Assembly: GCF_014851815.1 (NCBI RefSeq)
Contig: NZ_JACVAJ010000002.1
Span: 992,001 to 1,056,000 of the forward strand
Origin: Pseudoxanthomonas sp. PXM01
GTDB taxonomy: Bacteria > Pseudomonadota > Gammaproteobacteria > Xanthomonadales > Xanthomonadaceae
DNA length: 64,000 nucleotides
Reading direction: 5' to 3'
In this document: positions 1 to 8,704 of the stretch, in pieces
Numbering within the stretch: the stretch's first letter is position 1
Layout: each line of letters begins with the position of its first letter
Translations under genes and position numbers: made by a program
The notes under the pieces: generated by a model
Seen by the model: only the letters and a program-made list of their open reading frames with translations
Told to the model about the DNA's origin: nothing
The model's database searches: none

Positions 1-1492
1 CGAAGTCCGCATGCGCGCGATGGACCTGCGCGCGTATCCCGGCGTGCAGGCGCGCGGCCTCGGCGTACTGGCACGCAACTACATGGCGATCGGCGACTAC
101 GCCCGCGCAACGGTGCTGGCCCAGGAGGCGAGTGCGCTGCAGCCCGACGAATCCGCCAGCAACGCCGCCACCCTGGCCGCGCTGTTGAACCTGCAGGGCA
201 AGCCCGCCGAGGCCCGCCAGGTCGCGGACGACGCGCTCGCTGCGGCCGGCGACGATGCCCCTGCCGCCGTGCGGGTGCAGCTGTTGACCGAGCAGGCACG
301 CAGCCAATGGCATCAGCTGCAGCGGGCCGACGCGGAGCGCACCCTCACGCTCGCACTGGCACTTGCCAGGAAGAACGGCGACGCGATCGCGCAGGCGGAA
401 CTGCTGGCGCTGCGCGGCCAATGGGCGCTGCGGCAGATCCGTTTCGCCGATGCCGATGCCGACCTCCAGGCGGCGATCGTCCTGTCGCGCGACCGCGCAC
501 CGCTGGTGGCCGATGGCGCCCGCTTCCTCGTCGCCCAGAATCTCATGGCGCTGGGGCGCATGGAGGACGGACGCGGCCTGGCCATGCAGGTGCTGACGGA
601 CTATCGCCGGCGACTGGGCGAGTCGCATCCGCTGGTCGGCCGTGCCTGGCGCCTGCTGGCCCACGCCGACTGCGCGCTCGGTGCGTTGCGTGCGTGCCAG
701 GACGGGCTGGACCGCGCCGACGCGATCGTGCGCCGTCACTACGGCGAGCAGCACCCGGAGTACGCCGACGTGCTGCGCGTGCGCGCGCTGACCTCGCTGT
801 TCGATCCCGATAGCCGCATCGACGGCATCGCCCTGCTACGCCGGGCCGATACGATCCTGCGTGCGGCCTATCCTGCCGACCATGATGACGTGCAACGGGT
901 CCAGTCGATGCTGGCCCTTCGCCTGCTCACCCTCCGCGCACCGACGCCCGTTGTCCGTCGCCAGCAGGTGAACGAGGCCATCGGCATCCTGGAAGCCACC
1001 CTGACCGCCAGCCGTCACAACCGCCTGCCGTTGGCACCGCTGCACCGCATCAGCCTGGTCGAAGGCCTGATCGAACGCGACGCGCCCGGCGACATCGCGC
1101 AGGCCCGGGACCTGCTGGATGAGAACGCGGACCTGCTCAAGGCGTACGCGCCGGACTTCATCTGGGGCTCGCTCAACCGCCTGCTGCAGGCGCGGTTGGC
1201 CCTGCGCACCGGCGACCTCGTCCTTGCGGACACGCTGGTGTCGTCGCTTGAAGCGACGCTGCCGCAGCAACCGGCCTCCAACCAGCGGCCGGCGTGGCAG
1301 GCGCGCGTACGGGTAATGCGTGCCGAGCTCGAGCTGCGCCGCGACAAGGACCCCCGGGCGGCGCGCACCACGCTGGTGAATGCCGTCGCCTACGCGCAGG
1401 CGGCATATGGCCAGACGCATGCGGAAACGCTGGCCTTGCGCGCCCTGCTGGCAACGTTCGACCGGACCGGCACGATCTCTCCCACCGAATGA
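1..1492 (+). CDS. TPR-repeat protein, C-terminal part (5' end outside window)
   Basis: The reading frame is open to the left edge of the window (E-V-R precede the first Met at base 11), so this is the tail of a longer protein. The visible 493 residues are almost entirely helical and Ala/Leu/Arg-rich, with TPR-like helix pairs such as NYMAIGDYARATVLAQEASA and later 'GESHPLVGRAWRLLAHAD' and 'YGEQHPEYADVLRVRA'. The G-E-x-HP-x-x-A pattern is typical of the C-terminal TPR arrays of Ser/Thr kinases and winged-helix regulators in Xanthomonadaceae. The N-terminal effector domain is not in the window, so the actual function cannot be told. A protein-interaction scaffold is the safe reading. Confidence 0.8.
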   Translation, partial: EVRMRAMDLRAYPGVQARGLGVLARNYMAIGDYARATVLAQEASALQPDESASNAATLAALLNLQGKPAEARQVADDALAAAGDDAPAAVRVQLLTEQARSQWHQLQRADAERTLTLALALARKNGDAIAQAELLALRGQWALRQIRFADADADLQAAIVLSRDRAPLVADGARFLVAQNLMALGRMEDGRGLAMQVLTDYRRRLGESHPLVGRAWRLLAHADCALGALRACQDGLDRADAIVRRHYGEQHPEYADVLRVRALTSLFDPDSRIDGIALLRRADTILRAAYPADHDDVQRVQSMLALRLLTLRAPTPVVRRQQVNEAIGILEATLTASRHNRLPLAPLHRISLVEGLIERDAPGDIAQARDLLDENADLLKAYAPDFIWGSLNRLLQARLALRTGDLVLADTLVSSLEATLPQQPASNQRPAWQARVRVMRAELELRRDKDPRAARTTLVNAVAYAQAAYGQTHAETLALRALLATFDRTGTISPTE

Positions 1493-1564
1493 CGCGGCGC
1501 CAGCGTCCGGTGAACGCGCCGGGACGCGAAAGGGAGGAGGCCCCCTCATCCGCGGAGTCCTGTC

Positions 1565-2404
1565 ATGTGTGGTCATTGCACGGAGCGCGCCGCGTTGGCC
1601 GAATGCCTGGCGATGGCGGCAACCGGCGGGGGACCGCCCTGCGATCCGTTGCTGCTCCCTGTCCACCTGCAGGAAGCCGAGGAGTGGCGCCACGTCCTGA
1701 GGACGGCGGCCGGCGGGGACGACCTCATGCTGGCGATCATCGCACTGTGCCGTGACTCGTCCGCGCGTCTTCTGCACGGAGAGCCCGCGTCGTTGCGCAA
1801 CACGCTATCGCCTGCCCTGCACGCGCGGCTCGACCGCTGGCTCGCATCGCTCGATCTGCCCGCGCCATGGGCTTGGCTGCGCGACGAAGACCTCCTGCCC
1901 GCGCGGTTGCCGCTGGACGCTGCGCGCAGTGAACTCGACGACTACCTCGCCGGCTGGCTCCGGGCGCCGCCAGGACACCAGGCCGCCTGGAACAACACGA
2001 TGCTGCACGAGCGCATGCCGCGGCTCTCCGCGGCACTGGATGTCCTGCATCGCGATGCGCCGGACGACGAACGTCTGGTCGTGCTGGCCCTGTCCTCGCC
2101 CGGTGCCGCATCCCCGTTCAGCGCGATCGACCTGTGGCTGCAGCGACGCGCGGTGCGATCGGTGATCGCCCATCGCGGCATCGGCTTCGTGCTTCCCCTG
2201 CTCGAACGCTGGCGCAGCGGCACGTTGCTGGCGGTCGTGCTGCGTGGCGACCTCGACGACGCCGCGCTGCAGCTTTTCCACGCCGTGCTGGTCCAGCGCC
2301 CCGACGATGGCAACGAGGGCGCTCGCGACCTGCGGAGCGCCGTCGAATGGGCGCTGCAGCACCCACGCGACACCGTGGACCCAAGCACGCAGCTACAGCG
2401 ATAG
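1565..2404 (+). CDS. hypothetical protein, 279 aa
   Basis: I do not recognise a family. The frame shows the strong GC third-position bias of its neighbours, and a GGAG lies 8 bases upstream of the ATG, so I accept it as real. The protein has four Cys near the N-terminus (residues 2-47), no signal peptide and no membrane segment, and is mostly helical with many Leu, Arg and Asp. It lies 72 bp after the TPR gene on the same strand and may be co-transcribed. Its 3' end overlaps the end of the convergent nucleotide-sugar dehydrogenase gene by 12 bp. Confidence 0.65.
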   Translation: MCGHCTERAALAECLAMAATGGGPPCDPLLLPVHLQEAEEWRHVLRTAAGGDDLMLAIIALCRDSSARLLHGEPASLRNTLSPALHARLDRWLASLDLPAPWAWLRDEDLLPARLPLDAARSELDDYLAGWLRAPPGHQAAWNNTMLHERMPRLSAALDVLHRDAPDDERLVVLALSSPGAASPFSAIDLWLQRRAVRSVIAHRGIGFVLPLLERWRSGTLLAVVLRGDLDDAALQLFHAVLVQRPDDGNEGARDLRSAVEWALQHPRDTVDPSTQLQR

Positions 2405-3856
2405 CAGCACCACGTCCTCGCGCAGGCTGGACGGTTCGATGACCGACTTGATGTCGACCAGCAAGCCGCCCGGGCGCAGCGCGTGGTCGATCAGGGTATG
2501 GATGCCGTCGACGTACTCCGGGTGCGGCACGGCGAGCACGAGTACGTCGAGGCTGGTCCAGCCCGTCGCGTCCTCCAGGTCGATGCCGTACTCGCGCCGC
2601 GCCTCGTAGAAGTCGGCCCGGGTGTCGGCGACGCGCGCCTTGATCCCGTAGATGCCCAGGGCTTCAGCCAGTTCGAACGCCTTTGAGTCGCGCAGGTCTC
2701 CGATGCCCTCCTTGAAGGCGAGGCCGAGTACGCCCACGCGAGCACCACGCACTTTCTTCTCCTTCGCCGCGAGCGCCAGCACGATGCGGCTGGCCACGTA
2801 GGCCGGCATGCTGTCGTTGACCCGGCGCCCTGCCAGGATGATCTCCGGGTGGTAGCCCAGTTGCTCCGCCCGCGCATTGAGGTAGAGCGGCTCCACACCG
2901 ATGTGATGGCCGCCGCCCACCAGCCCGGGAGTGAAGGGAAGGAAGTTCCACTTCGTCGATGCCGTCTTCAGCACATCGGCGGTGCGGATGCCGACCAGCG
3001 CGCAGATCTTCGCCATCTCGTTCATCAGCGCGATGTTGACGTCGCGTTGTGTCGTCTCGAGCACTTTCGCCGCCTCCGCGACCTTGATTGAAGCGGCCCG
3101 ATGGACTCCCGCACCAATGATCGCTTCGTACACGGACGCGACGACGGCCAGTGATTTCGCGTCCTGGGCCGACACCACCTTGATCACGCTCTCCAGCGTG
3201 TGCTCCGGGTCGCCCGGATTCACGCGCTCGGGGCTGTAAGCCAGCTTGAAATCGATGCCGCACGCCAGGCCGCTCGCCCTCTCCAGTGCTGGACCACAGA
3301 CCTCCTCGGTGGCACCGGGAAACACCGTGGACTCGAATACGACGATGGCGCCCGGCCGCATCACTCCACCAATCAATGCGCATGCAGCTTCCAGCAGCGA
3401 GAGGTCGGGCTTCCCTCCCGCCGTCAGCGGCGTGGGGACGGCGACGATGAAGAAGTTGCAGCCTGCGAGAGATTCCCTGTCGTCATGCAGGTCCAACCGC
3501 GTTCTCGCGAGGTCGCTCTCCGACACCTCACCGGTGCAGTCGACGCCCCTTCGCAGCATCCAGATGCGGATCTCGTCGATATCGAATCCGATGGTGGGGA
3601 ACATCCGTGCCATCGCCACCGCCATCGGGAGACCGGCATGCCCCAGCCCGATCACGGCCGCCGATATGCGGCCCAGCTGACCTTCCGGCCAATCCCATAC
3701 ATGCGTGGCGCACGCGAGCGTTTCGGATGGGAGGGGATCATCGATACGCGCACCCTCGTCGTCGGATCTTTCCGCGACGGGGGCGAAGCCCTGCCTGCCG
3801 ACCGTCCTGTCATCGGTCGCAGCCGCACACAACGTGTTTGTCTCGAAGCCTTGCAT
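2393..3856 (-). CDS. nucleotide-sugar dehydrogenase (TviB/WbpO type) lacking the catalytic Cys
   Basis: This is a UDP-GlcNAc/UDP-GalNAc 6-dehydrogenase-like protein (TviB/WbpO branch of the UDP-glucose dehydrogenase family), normally an NAD-dependent double oxidation feeding polysaccharide synthesis. Visible features are the NAD-binding AVIGLGHAGLP (residues 67-77), FESTVFPGATEE, YSPERVNPGDPEHTL, SIKVAEAAKVLETTQRDVNI and NEMAK. In TviB/WbpO the next motif reads GLVGGHCIGVDPYYL, with Cys as the thioester nucleophile. Here it is GLVGGGHHIGVEPLYL (about residues 311-326), with one extra Gly and His where Cys belongs; the codons GGC GGC CAT CAC are clear. The protein may therefore be inactive or changed in reaction. 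I chose the start at 3856 because GGAGGT sits just upstream; the frame is open further but without support. About 65 extra N-terminal residues precede the Rossmann fold. It is divergent from the MalT-like regulator. Confidence 0.88.
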   Translation of the reverse strand: MQGFETNTLCAAATDDRTVGRQGFAPVAERSDDEGARIDDPLPSETLACATHVWDWPEGQLGRISAAVIGLGHAGLPMAVAMARMFPTIGFDIDEIRIWMLRRGVDCTGEVSESDLARTRLDLHDDRESLAGCNFFIVAVPTPLTAGGKPDLSLLEAACALIGGVMRPGAIVVFESTVFPGATEEVCGPALERASGLACGIDFKLAYSPERVNPGDPEHTLESVIKVVSAQDAKSLAVVASVYEAIIGAGVHRAASIKVAEAAKVLETTQRDVNIALMNEMAKICALVGIRTADVLKTASTKWNFLPFTPGLVGGGHHIGVEPLYLNARAEQLGYHPEIILAGRRVNDSMPAYVASRIVLALAAKEKKVRGARVGVLGLAFKEGIGDLRDSKAFELAEALGIYGIKARVADTRADFYEARREYGIDLEDATGWTSLDVLVLAVPHPEYVDGIHTLIDHALRPGGLLVDIKSVIEPSSLREDVVLLSL

Positions 3857-4148
3857 GGTGACCTCCATTCGCGTTGGGTTGAGTCGTGATTGGCACTCTG
3901 CGCGCGACGCAGCGCACTGTCGCCGTCTGAAAGGATGGTCTTGCAGCAGCACGACCCGTCCGGCTACGCCGTCGCTGTCACAAATGCGTGCGGACATTCG
4001 AAGGAGTAGATTCCTTCAGAGGCGAAACGTCGGAGGTGTCACATTCCTCGCGATGCAGTCGAAGCGGACAACCGCGACGACGATGCCGCGATCTGATAGC
4101 AAGCTGCCCGCTCCGTGTTGGACCGCGAATGCCCCGAGAGGAAACGCC
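3857..4148. promoter_or_regulatory. divergent intergenic region
   Basis: This stretch separates the leftward nucleotide-sugar dehydrogenase and the rightward MalT-like regulator and must hold both promoters. It is less GC-rich than the flanking genes. The GGAGGT ribosome binding site of the dehydrogenase lies at 3861-3866 (minus strand), and an AGAGG for the regulator lies just before 4149. I could not assign -35/-10 boxes with confidence. MalT-family regulators often act on neighbouring promoters, so binding here is plausible but is inference. Confidence 0.5.
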
Positions 4149-6890
4149 ATGTCGCCTCGTACATCGCAAATCCTGTCCACGAAACTCCGGCCGCCCGCGC
4201 TGCTCGCCGAGGCGATAGACCGCCCCCGTCTGACGACGCGCCTGGCGTGCAATCTGCCCAAGGTCGTGCTGGTGACGGCGGCCGCGGGCTTCGGCAAGAC
4301 CACGCTGGTCGCGCAATGTCATCGGCACCTCGGCGAACGGGCGGTATGGCTATCGCTCGATCGCGCCGACCGAAACACATTCGTTTTCGTCAGCCATCTG
4401 ATCGCCGGCTTCAATCGCCAGCATCCGGTCGTCTCCTCCTCGACGGAGAGTTTCGTGGAAGGCCGCGTGGCATCGCTGGACGTGGACGAGGTGACCATCC
4501 GGATCGCCAACGATCTCGATCGTCTCGACGACGATCGCGTTCTTTTCCTGGACGACTACCACCTCGCCGAGACCCCTGAACTCAACGAGCTGGTACAGCT
4601 TCTTATCGAACGGACGTCTGCGCGACTCCACCTCGTCATCGCCAGCCGCGTCACGCCTGCGCTGCCCATCGCACGCTATAGGGCCAGCGACGCGTTGCAC
4701 GAACTGAACGCACACGACCTGGCCTTCAATACGGCGGAGGCGGACTCCTTCCTACGACAGGTGCACGACTTGCGCCTGTCGCGGCATCAGCTGGGCGTGC
4801 TGCTCGGCCATACCGAGGGTTGGGGGGCGGGCCTGCAGTTGGCGAGCTTGTTCCTCAAGGAAAGTCCTGACCACGCGGAAGCGCTGCAAGCGCTGTCCGG
4901 CGATACACGCGACATCGCCGACTACCTGGCTTCGGAGGTCGTGCGTCGCCAACCGGAGGAGGTCCAGCAGTTCCTGCTGTACACCTCGATCCTGGAACGC
5001 ATGAACGCGGATGTCTGCAATGCCCTGACAGGCCGCGACGACGCGCAAGCGATGATCGAGCGGATCGAGGCCCAGGGCCTGTTCCTGTTTCCGCTGGACC
5101 TCAAGCGCAAGTGGTACCGCTACCACCATCTGTTCCGCGACTTCCTGCGCGTGCAGCTCGGTCGCCAGCATGCCGGCGCGCCTCTCGATCTATACCGGAT
5201 CGCCAGTCAGTGGTTCGAGAACGCAGGATTGGACGAGGAGGCCGCCAACCTGACATTGGATGGCGGCGATTTCGACCATGCCGCGCAGCTGGTCGAGCGC
5301 CTCGCCATCCGCATGATCACCCGTGGCGATGTCCCGCAGGTTGCGCGCTGGATGCAACGTTTCCCGGAAGAGGTCACCCGCAAGAACCCTCGCTTGCTGC
5401 TGTACCGGTGCTGGGCGATGACCGCCATGGGTCATGTCGACACCGCCGAGCGCCTGCTGCAGCAGGTCGGGGGCAATGCGGAAGCGCTGGTCCAGGGTTC
5501 GGACGACGCCCGCCACCTGTTGCAGGCGGAGATCCACATACTGCGCACGATGGGCGCCCTGGTATCCGATGACATCGAGCGGGCGTCGGCCATGGCATCG
5601 GTCCGCTTCCCGGAGACACCCGCCTACCAATTCCTGTCGGCCAACCTCTGGAACGTCGCTGGATTGGCCGCACTCGCGCGAGGCGACTTCAGCCAGGCGA
5701 TGGCATGTGCCGTGAAGGCCGAGCCCCTCAACCGTGAGATCGAGAACCTGTATGGGGTCTGCTACGCCCAGTGCCTCGCGGGGCTGGTACATCTCGCGCA
5801 GGGAAGGCTCCTGATGGCGAGAGAGGCGTTCGCCCGCGCGATACGCGATGCCGTGCAGTGCACGGGCGAGCATTCTTTCAACGCTGCCATGCCGCGCATG
5901 CTCCTGGCCGTGGTCGACTACGAGACCAACGACCTCGACGCTGCACACGCTGTACTGGAACGGGAGCTGCCGCGCGTGGCCGAGTGCGGTTACGTGGAGG
6001 CCGTCCGCACCAGCAGTTTCCTGGCCATGGCCGGGATCCTCGGTGCGCGCGGGGACGTCCCCGCGGCCCTCGCCCACCTCGAGCAGGCCATCACGTCCAA
6101 TATCAAAACGACATTCGAGCGCACCAATGCCGTGGTCAACAGTGAATCCATCCGGTTGAAACTGGCGGCGGGGGATCTCGCAGGTGCCCAGCGTTTTGCA
6201 CGCCATGCAGGCATCGACCATAGGATTCCGTTGCCCGATGCATGGTCGCGCGTGCCCGTGCATTGCGCCATCAGTCGCTGCCGCCTTCTGGTGGCCGAGG
6301 GCCGCGCCGACGCCGCTATCCCTGACCTGCAGGCACTTGTCCGACTAGCGAGGCATGCGGGCCGCGTCACGCGCGAGATCCAGCTCCTGTCGCTGCTGCT
6401 GGTCGCCTACGCTCGCGCCGGCCAGCAAGCTGCCGCGTTCGCGACGGCCAAAGACATCCTCGCACTTGGGGCAGCGGAGGGCTTCATCCGCAGCATCCTC
6501 GACCAGGGCGACGTTGCCGGCGCCACCTTCCTGGCCTTCGCACGCAACAAGGACGGCACCGCGCAACTGTCGTCGGCAGAGGCCGACTACCTTGCGCGCA
6601 TCTGCGCCGCAGCCACCACCGCACTGCCCGCTGCCGCGTCCGCGACGCCGTCCTCGCCCAGCGCGGCAACCCATGTCCCCGTTGACGGCGTCATCGAGTC
6701 CCTCACCGAGAAGGAGCTTCGCGTCCTGCGCCTGTTGAGCGAAGGCGCGTCCAACACGCAGATCGGCGCATCACTGTTCATCTCGGTCAACACCGTGCGC
6801 TGGCATGTGGCCAACATTCTCAGCAAGCTGCACGTCGAGAATCGCACCCAGGCCGCCGCATCCGCGCACCTGCTCCATCTCGTCGACTAG
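4149..6890 (+). CDS. MalT-family LuxR transcriptional regulator (STAND ATPase)
   Basis: This 913-residue regulator has the MalT architecture and length (E. coli MalT is 901 aa). An N-terminal NTPase carries Walker A AAAGFGKTT (residues 44-52) and VLFLDDYHLAETPELNEL as Walker B. A long helical TPR-like sensor region follows, and a C-terminal LuxR-type helix-turn-helix (852-913) begins LTEKELRVLRLLSEGASN and contains the usual TVRWHVANILSKL. Such proteins bind ATP and an inducer, oligomerise and activate transcription. The frame is open back to 3705 but that part runs antisense to the dehydrogenase. I chose ATG at 4149 because it aligns with the family N-terminus (ILSTKLRPP) and has an AGAGG upstream. 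Divergent placement suggests control of the dehydrogenase or its own promoter. The inducer is unknown. Confidence 0.93.
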   Translation: MSPRTSQILSTKLRPPALLAEAIDRPRLTTRLACNLPKVVLVTAAAGFGKTTLVAQCHRHLGERAVWLSLDRADRNTFVFVSHLIAGFNRQHPVVSSSTESFVEGRVASLDVDEVTIRIANDLDRLDDDRVLFLDDYHLAETPELNELVQLLIERTSARLHLVIASRVTPALPIARYRASDALHELNAHDLAFNTAEADSFLRQVHDLRLSRHQLGVLLGHTEGWGAGLQLASLFLKESPDHAEALQALSGDTRDIADYLASEVVRRQPEEVQQFLLYTSILERMNADVCNALTGRDDAQAMIERIEAQGLFLFPLDLKRKWYRYHHLFRDFLRVQLGRQHAGAPLDLYRIASQWFENAGLDEEAANLTLDGGDFDHAAQLVERLAIRMITRGDVPQVARWMQRFPEEVTRKNPRLLLYRCWAMTAMGHVDTAERLLQQVGGNAEALVQGSDDARHLLQAEIHILRTMGALVSDDIERASAMASVRFPETPAYQFLSANLWNVAGLAALARGDFSQAMACAVKAEPLNREIENLYGVCYAQCLAGLVHLAQGRLLMAREAFARAIRDAVQCTGEHSFNAAMPRMLLAVVDYETNDLDAAHAVLERELPRVAECGYVEAVRTSSFLAMAGILGARGDVPAALAHLEQAITSNIKTTFERTNAVVNSESIRLKLAAGDLAGAQRFARHAGIDHRIPLPDAWSRVPVHCAISRCRLLVAEGRADAAIPDLQALVRLARHAGRVTREIQLLSLLLVAYARAGQQAAAFATAKDILALGAAEGFIRSILDQGDVAGATFLAFARNKDGTAQLSSAEADYLARICAAATTALPAAASATPSSPSAATHVPVDGVIESLTEKELRVLRLLSEGASNTQIGASLFISVNTVRWHVANILSKLHVENRTQAAASAHLLHLVD

Positions 6891-6891
6891 C

Positions 6892-6924
6892 GGGCGGCCG
6901 GATCCGCCCACGAGGCTTCGCCTC
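6892..6924. terminator. possible bidirectional hairpins between convergent genes
   Basis: Two adjacent small hairpins lie between the ends of the convergent regulator and nuclease genes: GGGCGG/CCGCCC (6892-6897 with 6904-6909) and GAGGC/GCCTC (6912-6916 with 6920-6924). Neither is followed by a T-run, so intrinsic termination is only a possibility. Confidence 0.3.
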
Positions 6925-6976
6925 CTACCGCGCCCGACATGCGTGACGCCGCGATGGCATGCGGGCGCACATGCCA

Positions 6977-8038
6977 TCACTGGCATGCGATCGGATGCAC
7001 CGATGCCTCCAGGCGCCGTTGTTCGGCGGCGCCGAGCTGGGGCAGGAAGTCGAAGCCGGTAGCGTCCTCGATGGCATCGATGCTGGCGGCGAAATCGTCG
7101 AGCTGCGAATTCTCCGGCAATACCTCGTTCGGCATCACCGCGGCCCATGCGCGCAGTTCGTCGCCCGGCGCGCGGTAGACCAGGATCTTCCACGTGTGCG
7201 TCGGGATCACTACGCCATCGCCGATGGTGTCGACGGTGACGAACGCGACATCGCGTTCGGTATAGACCATCGGCCCGCTGATCACCCACTTGGCGCCGCG
7301 CACCGGCCCGGTGGTGCGCGCGCAGGCTTCCAGCCGTGCCCACTGCCCGCGGTTCATCGACCGGTGCTGCGGCACGGCGTTGGAGAGGTAGAACGTGTCG
7401 ACGATGCGCGACTCGCTGCTCGAATGCGCCTCGGCCGGCGCCATGTGGCCGATGTCGATCGGGAACGGGCCGGCGCGCGTGCGATGTTCGGACGAACCGC
7501 GGTAATCACCCGGCACCGCGCGCGCCAGACGCAGCTGCGGATCGGTCTTGAAGGACCGCGACCCGCGTTCGACGTTGTTGCGCAGCGAGGCCGTCGTATA
7601 GGTCTCGCATACCCAGTAGGGCGTCTTCAGGTCGGCGCTGTGCAACAGGGCATAGCCCGCGCGTACGACGCGCTCGGTGCCGCCGAAGTCCAGCCCGCGC
7701 CGCGGTACCGGGTCGCCGAACGGACACAGCGTCGTGGCCGCGACCGCCGTCGCCGTTGCCATCCGCGCATCCGCGGTCGGGGGAGGCGGCGCGACGGCGC
7801 CCGCCATCGCAGGGGCGTCCATAGCGTCGCCGGTCATGGCCGGCGCTGCGGTCTCGTCGCTGAAGTGCGGACGGGCGGCGGCATCGTGCGGTACACGGCT
7901 CGGGATCTGCTTCACCTCCCTGCCGGCGTCCGGACCGGCACGCACCGGTCCACGCGTACTGCAACCGACCACGACCATGGCCAGCGCGAGCAACAGGCCT
8001 GCGCGGCGCCAGGGATGACAGGTCGGTCGCGCGATCAT
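6977..8038 (-). CDS. lipoprotein DNA/RNA non-specific endonuclease
   Basis: This belongs to the Serratia-nuclease (NUC1/endonuclease G) family of beta-beta-alpha metal nucleases. Visible motifs are FPIDIGHMAP, where the His (about residue 198) is the general base of the DRGH motif (here D-I-G-H), then FYLSNAVPQH and MNRGQWARLE, where the Asn (about 229) binds the metal. The N-terminus is a lipoprotein signal, LLLALAMVVVGC, with the modified Cys near residue 26, so the enzyme should be membrane-anchored outside the cytoplasm. An Ala/Pro-rich linker separates anchor and catalytic domain. The start at 8038 has a GGAGGTT ribosome binding site. No immunity gene is recognisable beside it, which an exported nuclease does not need. 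Confidence 0.85.
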   Translation of the reverse strand: MIARPTCHPWRRAGLLLALAMVVVGCSTRGPVRAGPDAGREVKQIPSRVPHDAAARPHFSDETAAPAMTGDAMDAPAMAGAVAPPPPTADARMATATAVAATTLCPFGDPVPRRGLDFGGTERVVRAGYALLHSADLKTPYWVCETYTTASLRNNVERGSRSFKTDPQLRLARAVPGDYRGSSEHRTRAGPFPIDIGHMAPAEAHSSSESRIVDTFYLSNAVPQHRSMNRGQWARLEACARTTGPVRGAKWVISGPMVYTERDVAFVTVDTIGDGVVIPTHTWKILVYRAPGDELRAWAAVMPNEVLPENSQLDDFAASIDAIEDATGFDFLPQLGAAEQRRLEASVHPIACQ

Positions 8039-8136
8039 CGGGAACCTCCGGCCTCCGCGGAGCGGACGGCGTCGCGCCATCGCAACGCCCTACCTCTGAC
8101 ACGCATCCTTCCGCGCGCGTCGGCCATGCCTGCGCC

Positions 8137-8502
8137 TCAGCGCTTGCTGGCCAGCTCCTCCAGCAGTTCGCAGACCAGCCGCCGGCTGGTCCGGGTCAGG
8201 CGTCGCAGGCTGTCCAGGCAATGCGCCTCGAGTTCATCCATCGCGAAGGCCCTGGACACGGCGGGTGTCTCCAGATCAAGCGCGGGACGGGTGCCGCGTC
8301 CGGTCGCCAGCCACTCGAAAGCGACTTTGGTGGCCACCGCAATATTGGCGAGATTGGCGACACTCGGCGTGGTGGCACCTTCGGCGCGTTCCCACTGGGC
8401 CACCGCGCTGCGGTTCACACCCGTATGCCGCGCCAGCTGCGCCTGCGTCAGCGAGGCGCCCAGGCGTGCGCGACGGATCCTGATGGCCATCGTAGCCCAC
8501 AT
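8137..8502 (-). CDS. XRE-family helix-turn-helix regulator
   Basis: A small DNA-binding protein with one Cro/C1-type helix-turn-helix: RRARLGASLTQAQLARHTGV followed by NRSAVAQWERAEG and PSVANLANIAVATKVAFEWL. The C-terminal tail (ELEAHCLDSLRRLTRTSRRL) is helical and may dimerise. It lies about 100 bp upstream of the nuclease gene, same strand, so it could regulate it or be co-transcribed; I see no proof. The start is uncertain: Met codons at 8502 and 8490 both suit the domain, and neither has a strong ribosome binding site. Confidence 0.82.
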   Translation of the reverse strand: MWATMAIRIRRARLGASLTQAQLARHTGVNRSAVAQWERAEGATTPSVANLANIAVATKVAFEWLATGRGTRPALDLETPAVSRAFAMDELEAHCLDSLRRLTRTSRRLVCELLEELASKR

Positions 8503-8704
8503 GACGATCCACTCTACGATGAAAGGCCAATACCCTCGACCCCCTCCGGTGACAGCCGCGTGAGGTGCCGTGCACATGGGTTAACCACGGCGAAAAATCC
8601 ACCGATGTGTCGACCAGCGGTCTTCACGACGCTGAGTCATACCGGACCGCAAGCGTCATCACGCAGTCGTTGCCTGCCGTGTTCGCAGCCGGCGATGTCG
8701 CATG

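Noticed and set aside
3705..4148. Longer start of the MalT-like regulator
   Set aside because: It would overlap the divergent dehydrogenase gene and its ribosome binding site; the family N-terminus aligns with 4149.
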